A stretch of DNA of 64,000 nt from Betaproteobacteria bacterium (GTDB taxonomy: Bacteria; Pseudomonadota; Gammaproteobacteria; Burkholderiales; SG8-39). Location of the stretch: positions 1 to 64,000 of the forward strand of contig JACQTO010000103.1 of assembly GCA_016210745.1 (NCBI GenBank), read 5' to 3'. The notes beneath the pieces are model-generated. The model searched no databases. It saw only the letters and a program-made list of their open reading frames with translations, and was not told where the DNA came from. Every line of letters begins with the position of its first letter. Position 1 is the stretch's first letter. Made by a program: the position numbers and the translations under genes. Below, piece after piece: positions 1 to 11,226 of this stretch.

Positions 1-921
1 CTCGAGCGCTACGATTTCAACACCGGCTCGGCAGCGCACAGCATCCCTCCCGGCGGCTAACACGAATTCCACTCGCAGTGGCGCCACCCCGCGGTCGAAC
101 TTCCGCAGTGCGAGCGGCACGCGCAAGACGTCATCATCGAGATCGCGGACCGCCTCGGCATCCTCGATGATTTTTACCGGCTCGTGAACCACGCCTACGT
201 CATGAAGGACCCGTATGCGCTGAAACCCGGCAGGCGCTATCCGGTTGCCGAAGTCATGGACAGGCAGGCGCGCTCGTGGTTCGGCGACGAGCACGGATTG
301 GCCTGGTTTCGCGAGCACGGCGTCATTTGTCTGCCGAGGGATGTCGAGGAATCCTATATCGGGCCGTTCCTCGAAGCCCGGCTGCCGATCTACCTCGAGC
401 ACATGCTCCTGAAGGGCGAGCAGCTCAAGGCGGTGCTCGACGAGATGGGCCTCGAGTGGGACCTCTCGGACTACCAGCCCCTGTCGGAGTGGATGCCGTG
501 CCCTTCCTACGCGGCGCTCGAGAAAGGCGACTACGACCTGATCGCCGTGCACTACAAGTTCCCGTTCGTCTACGGCAGCTTCGGCAACGAGAATCCGTGG
601 GTCGACGAGCTGTGCGAGCAGACCGACGCCTACAGCATCCTCATCAACGAGTCGGTGGCGAAGGCCAAGGGCATCGGCAACGGCGAGCGCGTCTGGCTTG
701 AATCGCCGGTGCAAAAGGTGAGGGCGAAGGCGAAGCTCACCCAGTGCATCCATCCGCAGGCGGTGGGAGTCGGGGGGCATTTCGGGCACTGGTCGCCGGG
801 AACGCCGATCTCCCGCGGCAAGGGGGTCAACTTCATCGGCCTTTGCCCCAACGATCTGGACCATATCGACAAGATCTCGACCGCCCTCGATCACTGCGTG
901 GAGGTCAAGGTCTACAAGTAG
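1..921 (+). pseudogene. Molybdopterin oxidoreductase, C-terminal part, interrupted by an in-frame stop
   Basis: Reading frame 1 is open from base 1 to a TAG at 919-921 except for one TAA at 58-60. Both sides read as one protein: upstream ends in residues like SIPPGG, and downstream continues with HEFHSQWRHPAVEL. The long C-terminal part resembles the cap and molybdopterin-dinucleotide-binding domain of the DMSO-reductase family, with SILINESVAKAKGI, GERVWLESP and GGHFGHWSP. Such enzymes carry a Mo-bisMGD cofactor and are usually catalytic subunits of oxidoreductases. The 5' end lies outside the window. GTG at 184 could start a 245-residue fragment, but that start would fall inside the domain and has no convincing Shine-Dalgarno. 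I read this as a nonsense mutation or sequencing error, not two genes. The substrate cannot be inferred. Confidence 0.7.
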
Positions 922-966
922 TCGAGGACATCAACATTCGCGTCGGTGACAAGAGGAGGAAACGAC

Positions 967-1944
967 ATGAAATTCGCACACAAGGTTGGACTGCTGCTGG
1001 CATTGGCGCTGGCACAAGTCGGCGTCGGCGCAATGGCACAGAACTACCCGGGCCGGCCGATTAAGTTCATGGTGGGATACCCGCCGGGCGGCAGCAACGA
1101 TATCCTGGCGCCCATCGTCAGCCCGAGACTCGGCGAGCGCCTGGGTCAACCGGTGGTGGTGGAAAACAAGCCCGGCGCAGATTCCATGATCGCGGGGGAA
1201 TATGTGGCCAAATCTGCCCCCGACGGCTATACGCTGCTGGTCACATCGATCGGAGGGATGGTCTTCAGTCCCGTGCTGTATGAGCGTGCGCTGTACGATC
1301 CGGTGAAGGATTTCATCGCGATCACCTTGTTTGCGACGGATCCGCTGGTGTTCGCCGTGAATCCCTCGGTGAAGGCAAGCACGATGAAGGAGATCATCGA
1401 TCTGGCGAAAAACAGCCCGGGAAAGATATTCTACGGCGCCGGTTCGCCGCCGATGCACGTGGCCGCAGAGATGTTCAAGAAGCAGGTGGGAGTGAACATC
1501 GTTCACGTTCCGTACAAGGGGACCGGAGCCTCGCTTGCCGCTACGATTGCCGGCGAGGTGTCGCTCGTCGTCTCCACCGTGGGGCCGGCGCTGGCGCAAC
1601 TGCGAGCAGGAAAACTCCGGCCCCTGGCCGTCACCAGCCTCAAGAGGGATCCGCTCCTGCCGGACATTCCCACCGTTTCGGAATCAGGACTGGATTTCGA
1701 GATCGTCGCCTGGACCGGACTATTCGCCCCTGCCGGCACGCCGAATGCCGTCATCGACAAGCTTTTCGGCGAGCTGTCGATCGTTCTCAAAGCGGACAGC
1801 GTAAAGGAGCGCATTGCCTCGCTCGGCTACGACACCAGCGCGATGGGAATGGCGCCGGCGGAATTCTCCTCGTTCGTGCGAGCCAGCATCGGCAAATGGG
1901 CCAAGGTGACCAGGGATCTCAACATCCGCGCAGACAAGAAGTGA
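967..1944 (+). CDS. TctC/Bug-family periplasmic solute-binding protein
   Basis: A 325-residue protein of the Bug (TctC) family. These are periplasmic receptors for carboxylates and related small molecules, some working with TctAB membrane permeases and many existing as orphans in betaproteobacteria. The start at 967 is chosen because AGAGGAGG lies at 952-959. An N-terminal signal peptide is visible: a Lys-His-Lys region, a Leu/Ala-rich core, and a likely cut after AMA before QNYPGRP. Family motifs follow: the YPGRPIKF start, the glycine-rich GYPPGGSNDILA loop near residues 40-50, VVVENKPGA, YVAKSAPDGYTLL, and VPYKGTGAS. The length is normal for the family. It begins 45 bases after the broken molybdoenzyme, so the two may have shared a transcript. 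No TctAB genes are nearby and the ligand is unknown. Confidence 0.9.
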   Translation: MKFAHKVGLLLALALAQVGVGAMAQNYPGRPIKFMVGYPPGGSNDILAPIVSPRLGERLGQPVVVENKPGADSMIAGEYVAKSAPDGYTLLVTSIGGMVFSPVLYERALYDPVKDFIAITLFATDPLVFAVNPSVKASTMKEIIDLAKNSPGKIFYGAGSPPMHVAAEMFKKQVGVNIVHVPYKGTGASLAATIAGEVSLVVSTVGPALAQLRAGKLRPLAVTSLKRDPLLPDIPTVSESGLDFEIVAWTGLFAPAGTPNAVIDKLFGELSIVLKADSVKERIASLGYDTSAMGMAPAEFSSFVRASIGKWAKVTRDLNIRADKK

Positions 1945-2338
1945 TCGAGGTCTGACCGCCGCTCCCGCGCAAGCCGTCCCCGCGCAGGCGGGGAGCGGGA
2001 GCCCAGAGACTTGGGGTGGTCGCAATTCCGGGATGACTGCGGCCTTCTCGTCGGCCGACCGATGCGCGGCGTCCTAGCAAATATCGATCGGTGCGTCGCC
2101 GGCATCGCCGGACCGCATTGCCGCCTAGTCGCTGTCCGCTCGGCCAAGTTTGTTCCGCGTCGGGCCGATGAGCACCTGGATTCGCTGATCGCGCTGCATG
2201 ACCGGTGACAGCATCGACGAGAGTCGATGCCGCCGCGGTGCTCCGTTTACGCAAGCGGTGCCTCACATGCTGTTCCGGCTGAGGACATCATCCGGGAAAA
2301 CCGATCCATTAGAATAGCGTTCAGATGACGACGAAACG
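1945..2338. other. Gene-free spacer with one nested palindrome
   Basis: No convincing gene is present. Short open frames on both strands lack family signatures and Shine-Dalgarno sites. The only structured part is the nested palindrome at 1961-2002. An AT-richer patch just before the antiporter start (around 2305-2320) may hold its promoter, but no clear -35/-10 pair can be named. Confidence 0.6.
1961..2002. repeat. REP-like nested palindrome / possible terminator
   Basis: Outer arms GCTCCCGC (1961-1968) and GCGGGAGC (1995-2002) are perfect complements. Inside them CCCCGC (1978-1983) pairs with GCGGGG (1988-1993) around the loop GCAG. The following bases CCCAGAGACTTGGG resemble the tail of the extragenic palindromes common in betaproteobacterial genomes. 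It sits 17 bases after the solute-binding-protein stop and could end its transcript, though there is no T-run. A relative lies at 11227-11273. Confidence 0.7.
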
Positions 2339-4078
2339 ATGGAACACAGTACATCCCTGATTGCCACGATCGCTGTTGCATTCGGTGTCGCCCTGATACT
2401 CGGTTTTGCCGCTGAGCGGCTCAAGGTGCCCGCGCTGGTGGGCTATCTGGCAGCGGGCATCCTTATCGGGCCGGCGACTCCGGGATTCGTAGCGGATGCT
2501 GACACGGCGTCTCAGTTGTCAGAGATCGGTGTGATGCTGCTCATGTTCGGGGTTGGACTGCATTTTTCGCTGGATGATCTTCTGGCCGTGAAGCGGATCG
2601 CGCTTCCGGGAGCGATTGTGCAGCTGGGCCTGGCAACGTTGCTGGGAATGGCCATGGCATCGTGGTGGGGCTGGAGCCTTGGCGCCGCACTGATTTTCGG
2701 CTTATCCCTGTCCGTCGCTAGTACGGTGGTGCTGGTCAAGGCGCTCGAGTCGCGCGGCGTGCTGGAAACCATGAACGGTCGTATCGCCGTGGGATGGCTG
2801 GTGGTGGAAGATCTCGCCACGGTTCTGGTCTTGGTCTTGTTGCCTCCACTTGCCGAAGTTCTCGGTGGCTCGACCGCACCTGCCGCGGATGCCGGTCCGC
2901 TTTGGCGCACAATTGGAAAGACGCTGCTCGAGATCTCGGTGTTTATCGCCATCATGTGGATCGCCGGGCGCCGGGCGCTGCCATGGCTCTTGTGGCAGAT
3001 CGCGCGCACCGGCTCGCGAGAATTGTTCACCCTTGCGGTCATCGCGGCGGCGATCAGCATAGCCTACGGTGCGGCTGCGCTGTTCAACGTGTCCTTCGCG
3101 TTGGGGGCGTTCTTCGCCGGTATGGTCATGCGGGAGTCCGAGTTCAGCCATCGCGCAGCGGCGGAGTCCCTTCCCCTGCGTGATGCCTTTGCGGTTCTGT
3201 TTTTCGTCGCGGTAGGGATGCTTTTCGATCCCGCCGTGCTGGTCGAGAAACCGTGGCATGTGCTGGGGGTAATCGCGATCATCATCGTCGGCAAGTCGAT
3301 CGCGGCGATGGGATTGGTCCTCGCATTCAGATATCCCCTGAACACCTCGTTGACGGTAGCGGCCAGCCTGGCCCAGATCGGCGAGTTTTCCTTCATTCTG
3401 GCGGGCTTGGGAATGTCGCTCGGCCTGTTGCCCGCGGAGGGACAGAGCCTGGTGCTGGCCGGTGCTCTGATCTCGATTGCGCTCAATCCGGTTATTTTTG
3501 CTGCGATTTCTCCCGCAACTGCCTGGATCCTCAGGCATTCCGCGATGGCGCGTCGCCTGGAGCACCGCCCGGACCCGTTCGCCGAACTGCCGCTGAGTAC
3601 GGAGCGCAGGTACCTCAAGGGGCAGGTCGTGGTGGTCGGGTATGGCCGGGTCGGACGACGTATCGCCGAAGCCCTGCGCGCGCGAGGGATACCGTATGTC
3701 GTCGCGGAGCGGGACCGCGAACGGGTGGAATGGCTTCGCAAGCACGACGTGGTGGCGGTTTCCGGCGACGCCGCCGACCCGGCGGTGCTCATTCAGGCGC
3801 ATATCGCTGACGCGGCAATGCTCGTCATCGCCGCGCCGGACCCGGTCAATGTGCGAAAGATGGCGGAAACTGCCCGAACGCTCAACCCACGTATCGAGAT
3901 GGTGCTGCGTACGCATAGCGATCACGAGGCGCAATTGCTTCGCAGGGAAGACATCGGCGCCGTGTTCTTCGGTGAGGAGGAACTCGCCAAGGGTATGATG
4001 AGCCACGTCTTGCAGCGTTTTGCCCCGGCAGCATCACCGCGGCCGCAGGATCAGGGCGCCCGCGCGGACATCCACTGA
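2339..4078 (+). CDS. Monovalent cation:proton antiporter with RCK domain (KefC/YbaL-like)
   Basis: A 579-residue CPA2-family antiporter. The N-terminal about 390 residues form a hydrophobic transporter domain with many membrane spans, including LVGYLAAGILIGPATPGF near the start, GVMLLMFGVGLHFSLDDL, and FAVLFFVAVGMLFDP. The cytoplasmic part begins near residue 422 with an RCK/TrkA-N Rossmann domain: VVVGYGRVGRRIAEALRARG is the dinucleotide-binding glycine motif, followed by ERDRERVEWLRKHDVVAVSGDAA. The domain order and short C-terminus match YbaL/KefB/KefC proteins, which export K+ in exchange for H+ and are gated by ligands at the RCK domain. No KefF/KefG-type partner gene is adjacent. It is followed after 46 bases by the convergent stress-protein remnant. 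Confidence 0.92.
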   Translation: MEHSTSLIATIAVAFGVALILGFAAERLKVPALVGYLAAGILIGPATPGFVADADTASQLSEIGVMLLMFGVGLHFSLDDLLAVKRIALPGAIVQLGLATLLGMAMASWWGWSLGAALIFGLSLSVASTVVLVKALESRGVLETMNGRIAVGWLVVEDLATVLVLVLLPPLAEVLGGSTAPAADAGPLWRTIGKTLLEISVFIAIMWIAGRRALPWLLWQIARTGSRELFTLAVIAAAISIAYGAAALFNVSFALGAFFAGMVMRESEFSHRAAAESLPLRDAFAVLFFVAVGMLFDPAVLVEKPWHVLGVIAIIIVGKSIAAMGLVLAFRYPLNTSLTVAASLAQIGEFSFILAGLGMSLGLLPAEGQSLVLAGALISIALNPVIFAAISPATAWILRHSAMARRLEHRPDPFAELPLSTERRYLKGQVVVVGYGRVGRRIAEALRARGIPYVVAERDRERVEWLRKHDVVAVSGDAADPAVLIQAHIADAAMLVIAAPDPVNVRKMAETARTLNPRIEMVLRTHSDHEAQLLRREDIGAVFFGEEELAKGMMSHVLQRFAPAASPRPQDQGARADIH

Positions 4079-4124
4079 AAAGAACGCTGGCGCCGCCGGC
4101 GCGGCATCCAAACGCAGCGGCGCT

Positions 4125-4406
4125 TCAGCTTGTCGCGCGGGGGTCGCGCACGATCATCGTGTCACAAGGCAGCCAGTCCAGGAGCTCTGTAGCGGTACTG
4201 CCCAGCAGGACATTCATCAGCGCGCTGCGGCCGTGCGTTCCGAGAAGCACCAAGTCCACGTCCTGTTCCCGCACGAACCGCGTCAAACTGGTCGCGATCG
4301 AGCCACTTTCAATGACTACCAGGATGCGGGCCCGTGCGTCGGCAGACAGGCTGCTTCCTCCGAGAAAATCCGCGCATTCGCCTTTCTCGATCTCCCGGCA
4401 GCGGGC
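4125..4406 (-). pseudogene. Universal stress protein (UspA family), 3' remnant
   Basis: On the minus strand, in a different frame from the upstream ATPase remnant, about 93 codons read as the C-terminal half of a UspA domain: VVIESGSIATSLTRFV, then DLVLLGTHGRSALMNVLLGS, then ELLDWLPCDTMIVRDP, ending at TGA (4125-4127). The G-T-H-G-R-S and LLGSTA segments are the hallmark nucleotide-binding loop of the family. No start codon or N-terminal half is present. The sequence begins at about 4406, exactly where the ATPase homology ends. This is the product of a deletion that fused two neighbouring genes out of frame. Confidence 0.8.
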
Positions 4407-5521
4407 ACCGCGCGGGCGATGGTGGCGAAATTATCGTCGGCCAATACGATGTCGGCCGCTTCCTTGGCGGCTTCCGTACCATTCAGTCCCATCGCCACTC
4501 CGACGTCGGCTCGCTTGAGTGCCGGAGCATCGTTGACGCCGTCGCCGGTCATTGCCACAACCTGGCCGTCCGCCTGAAGGGCCTGGACCAGCCGAAGCTT
4601 GTGTTCGGGGCTAGCGCGCGCGAAGACGTCGACTCCCATTGCAACCCTGCGCAAGGTCGCGTCGTCCATTACCGCCAATTCGGCACCCGTAATCGCCGCT
4701 TTGCCCACGCCTATGGCTAGCTGGGCTCCGATGGCACGCGCCGTCTCCGCGTGATCTCCGGTGATCATCTTGACGCGAATGCCGGCACGATGGCATTCGC
4801 GAACGGCGAGAATCGCTTCTTCTCGGGGCGGATCGATGATGCCCACCAGGGCGAGCATCGTGTAACCGCCTTCTACGGTCCTTAAACTCAATCTGCCGCC
4901 GAGAGGCGCCTCACGCTTGTACGCCAAAGCGAGCACACGCAATCCCTGGGCGGCAGTATCGGTGGCCATGCGGCGCCAGTGGTCGGCATCGAGCGGGTGT
5001 TCCCCGTCGTGTCGGAGCTGATGGGAGGTGATGTTCAGGATGTATTCCGGCGCACCTTTTACGAAGATCCATGGCTCCCCCTCGGAGTCGTGCTGGAAGG
5101 TGGCCATGAAGCGGCGTTCGGATTCGAATGGAATGGCGTCAATGCGCGGCCATGCGGCATCCCCGGCTGCCCCGGAAAACCCTGCCTTGTGTCCAAGAAC
5201 GAGCAAGGCGCCCTCGGTGGGATCGCCTTCTACGCGCCATGTCCCCTCATCCTCTTCATAGAGCCGAGCATCGTTGCAGAGAACACCCGCGCGAATTGCA
5301 AGGCTCAAGGCAGGGTAATGTTCGGTATCGATGATGCGCCCGTCGATGCGGCGCTTGGGTGGCGCGAGGCGGTTCGGCCCATATCGCCCGAGCCGCCGAC
5401 GGGCTTCCTTTTCCGTGAGGCCGTGCGGGCCTCCTCCCAATCGCTCTTGTGCCGATTCGATGGTGAGCGCGTGCCACGAGGCATGCGGGCTCGCGTCGGC
5501 TTGAAACTCGGGTAGTATCAT
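4407..5521 (-). pseudogene. Cation-transporting P-type ATPase, doubly deleted remnant
   Basis: Homologous to Ca2+/cation P-type ATPases. Counting from ATG at 5521, residues 1-58 are the cytoplasmic N-terminal domain (LTEKEARRRLGRYGPNRLAPPKRR). The frame then jumps straight into the nucleotide-binding domain (RAGVLCNDARL, DPTEGALL, FVKGAPE at about 155) and the hinge (MITGDH about 252, TGDGVNDAPALK about 325). Missing in frame are the first membrane spans, the actuator domain and the DKTGT loop with the phosphorylated Asp. After ADDNFATIARAV (about residue 372) homology stops and the frame runs on into the stress-protein remnant, ending at 4316. With no transport core and no catalytic Asp it cannot work as a pump. 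An alternative ATG at 5548 adds nine residues. Confidence 0.85.
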
Positions 5522-5671
5522 GAGGGAGCAGACTGTTCTCAGCCTCATTGCCTACGCGCCGGCCGTCGCCTACGTGGCGCGGCGGCACGCAATCGGGACG
5601 GGGGTCTGCCGCGCGAGGGGCAATCGATGCGCGAGGGTGGCTTGTTTGATGCGCCTCTGAGAAGGAATTCA

Positions 5672-7339
5672 ATGACCCGAATCGCCTGCGTTCAGCTCTC
5701 GCTCGTCGCCGACGAGGCGGCGAACCTCGAGAAGTGCCTCGGGCTGATCGACGCGGCGGCGGCAGCGCGAGCCGAGCTGGTCGTGCTGCCGGAGATGTCG
5801 AACTGGTCCGGCGGGCTGGTGCGCTCGCGCGCGGAGGCGATCGAGCACGGCACGACGATTCCGGGGCCGTTTCTCGATGCCCTTGCCGAGCGCGCCGAGC
5901 GCCACGGCTGCTTCGTCGCCGCCGGAGTGATCGAGCGCCTTGGCGGCGAAGCGTTCATCACCAGCGCTATTCTGGCTCCCGACCGGCGCATCGTCCTGAA
6001 GTATCAGAAGCAGATTCCGTTCTCCGCTCAGCGCGTTTGGGCCTCACCGGGCAGGACCGGCAATCCGGTTGTCCAGCTTCCGTTCGGCAGGGTCGGAATC
6101 TACATTTGCGCCGATGGCCTGGTGCCCGAAACGGCACGAGCCCTGGCGCTGCAGGGCGCGCACCTGCTGCTCAATACCCTGCATTCGGGAGGCGCCGACG
6201 AGACTCGCCTTCATGTCCCCGCGCGCGCGGTCGAGAATCGCGTCTGGGTCGCGAGCGCGAACAAGGTCGGAGAACGCGAGCTGGGTGCAATCGGCGCTTA
6301 TTGCGGCGGCAGCCAGATCGTGTCGCCCACCGGCGAGATCGTCGCGCGCGCGGATGATCATTCGGACACCGTCGTCTGGGCCGACGTCGATCTGACGCAA
6401 GCCGAAGACAAGGTGCTCGGCGGCGACGATATTTTTCTCCTGCGCCGCCCCGAGTGTTACCGGGCGCTGGTTGCCCCGCCCGGGCTGCCGGACCAGACCC
6501 GCGGGCCGGCCACGCTTGGCGTGGCCGCGCTCCAGCCTACAGGCTACGGCGATTCCGCGGTGGACGAAGCGGTTCGAGCCTGGCGTGAAGCAGCCGCGGC
6601 CGGCGCCAAGTTGATGGTGCTGCCCGGCTTTTTCCCCTACGAGCCGGCGGCGGTTGCGGCCGATCCGGACGGCGCCGCAGCCGACGGAGAACGCTATCTC
6701 GCGCGGCTGCGCGAGGTCGCACGCGGCACCGCGACGTGGGGCGTCGCCAGCATGGTCGAGCGCGAAGGCGATCGCTGCTTTCACACCGGGTTCCTGGTCG
6801 GTCACAGGGGCGAGATCGCGGGCCGCTACCGCCAGGTGCACGTGCCCGCGGCGCTGAGCGCTTGGGCGACGCCTGGGAGCGCGCTCGAAGTTTTCGACAC
6901 GCCGATCGGCCGCATCGGAATTCTCTGCGGGGCGGACGCGCTCGTGCCCGAGGCCTTCCGCGTGCTTGCCTATTGCGGCGCGCAGGTAATCGCGCTGGCC
7001 TCACAGTGGCGCGCCGAGTACGAAATCGACCTGGTGATGCCCGAGCGGGCCGCCGAGAACCGGGTGAACATCGTCTTCGCGCGCCGCTTCGATTCGCCGG
7101 TGTCCCGGGGCTCGGCCATCATCGGCGTGGTTCCGTATCCGAGCGAGCCGCACTGGAAAGTGCGCTCGCCCGACGTCGTCGAGGCTCGGCCGGGAGCGCG
7201 GTTCGTCGTTTCGGGCATCAACCTCGCCGCGACGCGCGACAAGACCATCGGGCCGCAGGGCTGCGACCTGATGGCAAGCGCGCTGCCCGCCGAATACGGG
7301 ATCCTCGCGGAGGTCAATCCGCGCGGTTCTCGCGAATGA
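5672..7339 (+). CDS. Tandem nitrilase-superfamily (carbon-nitrogen hydrolase) protein
   Basis: A 555-residue protein made of two carbon-nitrogen hydrolase domains, about twice the usual family length. The start at 5672 follows GAGAAGGA. Domain 1 (about 1-265) keeps the Glu-Lys-Cys triad: E41 in VVLPEMSN, K113 in KYQKQIPF, C146 in IYICADGLVPE. Domain 2 (about 285-540) starts TLGVAALQPTGYGD. It keeps a cysteine in GILCGADALVPEAF but has LPGFFPYEP where the catalytic Glu belongs and RYRQVHVP where the catalytic Lys belongs. The second half is therefore probably a non-catalytic or structural copy. Family members hydrolyse amides, nitriles or carbamoyl groups, but the substrate is not predictable here. 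It diverges from the ATPase remnant and converges on fumarase. Confidence 0.87.
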   Translation: MTRIACVQLSLVADEAANLEKCLGLIDAAAAARAELVVLPEMSNWSGGLVRSRAEAIEHGTTIPGPFLDALAERAERHGCFVAAGVIERLGGEAFITSAILAPDRRIVLKYQKQIPFSAQRVWASPGRTGNPVVQLPFGRVGIYICADGLVPETARALALQGAHLLLNTLHSGGADETRLHVPARAVENRVWVASANKVGERELGAIGAYCGGSQIVSPTGEIVARADDHSDTVVWADVDLTQAEDKVLGGDDIFLLRRPECYRALVAPPGLPDQTRGPATLGVAALQPTGYGDSAVDEAVRAWREAAAAGAKLMVLPGFFPYEPAAVAADPDGAAADGERYLARLREVARGTATWGVASMVEREGDRCFHTGFLVGHRGEIAGRYRQVHVPAALSAWATPGSALEVFDTPIGRIGILCGADALVPEAFRVLAYCGAQVIALASQWRAEYEIDLVMPERAAENRVNIVFARRFDSPVSRGSAIIGVVPYPSEPHWKVRSPDVVEARPGARFVVSGINLAATRDKTIGPQGCDLMASALPAEYGILAEVNPRGSRE

Positions 7340-7429
7340 GCCTGCTCCAGCGTTCGTAATCGCCGCGCACGATCCCGCCGAAGCGTCCCGGGCCGAGGCC
7401 GGTCACTTCGACTGCTGTTCAGAGGTTCG

Positions 7430-8953
7430 CTATGCCACCGCCAGCGGAATCTTGAACTCCTTGATCCTTTTCTCCCATTCCGCCGGACCGCTCTGGTGCA
7501 CCGCGCTGCCGCCGGCATCGACGGCGACGGTGACCGGCATGTCCTTCACCTCGAACTCGTAGATCGCTTCCATTCCGAGGTCGCCGAACGCGAGCACGCG
7601 CGATTTCTTGATCGCCTTGGCAACGAGATAAGCCGCGCCGCCCACGGCCATCAGGTAGGCCGCCTTGTGCTTCTTGATCGCCTCGATCGCCACCGGTCCG
7701 CGCTCGGCTTTCCCGACCATGCCGATGAGGCCGGTCTTCGCGAGCATCATGTCGGTGAATTTGTCCATGCGGCTGGAGGTCGTGGGGCCCGCTGGGCCGA
7801 CGACCTCGCCCTTGACCGGGTCGACCGGTCCGACATAGTAGATCACGCGGTTGGTGAAATCGACAGGCAGCTTCTCGCCTTTATCCAACATCTCCTTGAT
7901 CCGCATGTGCGCGGCGTCGCGCCCCGTGAGCAGCTTGCCGTTCAGGAGCAAGGTGTCGCCCGGCTTCCAGGTCTGGACCTCGGCGGGTGTGAGCGCATCG
8001 AGATTGACTCTGCGCGCGTTCGCCGCGGGCGACCAGCTCACCTTCGGCCAGTCCTCGAGCGAGGGCGGCTGCAGGTCCGCGGGCCCGGAGCCGTCGAGAA
8101 CGAAATGCGCGTGCCGCGTCGCGGCGCAGTTGGGGATCATGGCCACCGGTTTGGATGCCGCGTGCGTCGGATAGTCCCTGATCTTCACGTCGAGAACGGT
8201 GGACAGACCTCCGAGGCCCTGCGCGCCGATCCCGAGCGCGTTCACCTTGGTGTAGAGCTCGATGCGCATCTCCTCGAGTTTGCTGCGAGGCCCGCGTTCG
8301 AGCAGATCGTGCATGTCGATCGGATCCATGAGCGATTCTTTTGCCATCAGCATCGCCTTTTCGGCGGTGCCGCCGATGCCCAGTCCAAGCATTCCCGGCG
8401 GGCACCAGCCCGCGCCCATCACCGGCACCGTCTTCAGCACCCAGTCCACGATCGAGTCGGACGGGTTGAGCATGACGAATTTCGATTTGTTTTCCGAGCC
8501 GCCGCCTTTGGCGCCTACGTTCACTTCGACCTTGTCGCCGGGCACGAGCTCCATGTTGATCACCGCGGGCGTGTTGTCCTTGGTGTTCTTGCGGGCGAAG
8601 ATCGGATCGGCGAGAACGGAGGCGCGCAGCGTGTTGTCCGGGTGGGTATAGGCGCGGTGCACGCCCTCGTTGACCATGTCGGCGATGCTCATCTTGGTCT
8701 CGAAGCGCACGTCCATGCCGATCTTCAGGAACACGTTGGCGATGCCGGTGTCCTGGCACAAGGGGCGATGGCCTTCGGCGCACATGCGTGAGTTGGTGAG
8801 GATCTGCGCAATCGCGTCTTTCGCCGCGGGCGACTGCTCGCGCTCGTAGGCGCGCGCCAAGTGCTGGATGTAGTCTTTCGGATGATAGTAGCTGATGAAC
8901 TGAAAGGCGTCGGCAATGCTGGCGATGAAATCTTCCTGACGGATCGTGGTCAT
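7430..8953 (-). CDS. fumA: Class I fumarate hydratase (iron-sulfur dependent)
   Basis: A 507-residue [4Fe-4S] fumarase that interconverts fumarate and L-malate in the citric acid cycle. The N-terminal alpha-type domain has CQDTGIANVFLKIG, GAKGGGSENKSKF and WCPPGMLGLGIGGTAEKAM. The C-terminal beta-type domain has YYVGPVDP, VVGPAGPTTSSRMD and MVGKAERGP. Cysteines in SRMCAEGHRPLCQDTG, GAGWCPPG and MIPNCAATRHAHF are placed to bind the cluster, as in E. coli FumA/FumB. The length matches the single-chain class I enzyme. The ATG at 8953 has AGGGA about ten bases upstream. It is oxygen-sensitive in characterised relatives. The genes on either side are transcribed toward 7.4 kb and away from 9 kb, so it is probably monocistronic. 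Confidence 0.95.
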   Translation of the reverse strand: MTTIRQEDFIASIADAFQFISYYHPKDYIQHLARAYEREQSPAAKDAIAQILTNSRMCAEGHRPLCQDTGIANVFLKIGMDVRFETKMSIADMVNEGVHRAYTHPDNTLRASVLADPIFARKNTKDNTPAVINMELVPGDKVEVNVGAKGGGSENKSKFVMLNPSDSIVDWVLKTVPVMGAGWCPPGMLGLGIGGTAEKAMLMAKESLMDPIDMHDLLERGPRSKLEEMRIELYTKVNALGIGAQGLGGLSTVLDVKIRDYPTHAASKPVAMIPNCAATRHAHFVLDGSGPADLQPPSLEDWPKVSWSPAANARRVNLDALTPAEVQTWKPGDTLLLNGKLLTGRDAAHMRIKEMLDKGEKLPVDFTNRVIYYVGPVDPVKGEVVGPAGPTTSSRMDKFTDMMLAKTGLIGMVGKAERGPVAIEAIKKHKAAYLMAVGGAAYLVAKAIKKSRVLAFGDLGMEAIYEFEVKDMPVTVAVDAGGSAVHQSGPAEWEKRIKEFKIPLAVA

Positions 8954-9232
8954 GGCTCATCCCTGTGCGGTCTACGGATGCTGAATTCTATCATTGACGC
9001 CCAGAGGCCCATCGCGCCGGGGCAGGGGCCTTGGAATTCGGTTCTCAGCGAGCCCGGCGCAAGAATTCCCGAACGGACCCGCACAGACAGGCAAAGACTC
9101 GCGGCCCGGCTTGGGTACCTGTCGCGAGGAGGACGAGTTTGGTATCGTTATGCCGGGCAGCGGATTCCGGACGGTTTTCGCCCCGCGGATTCGGGGATCA
9201 TTTTTGTTGCCGACGTGTCCAAGAAGAAGTCC

Positions 9233-9240
9233 AAAGGAGG
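9233..9240 (+). promoter_or_regulatory. Strong Shine-Dalgarno that fixes the acetyl-CoA synthetase start
   Basis: AAAGGAGG lies eight bases before ATG 9249. It is a near-perfect anti-16S match and shows that the in-frame extension back to 8994, which has no family homology, is not part of the gene. Confidence 0.85.
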
Positions 9241-9248
9241 TATCGCGA

Positions 9249-11219
<1,971 letters not shown>

Positions 11220-11226
11220 TTGCGTC

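Noticed and set aside
2011-2208. 65-codon frame after the first palindrome
   Set aside because: Arg-rich composition, no Shine-Dalgarno and no family.
8994-9248. N-terminal extension of acetyl-CoA synthetase
   Set aside because: No homology, and a near-perfect Shine-Dalgarno marks ATG 9249.
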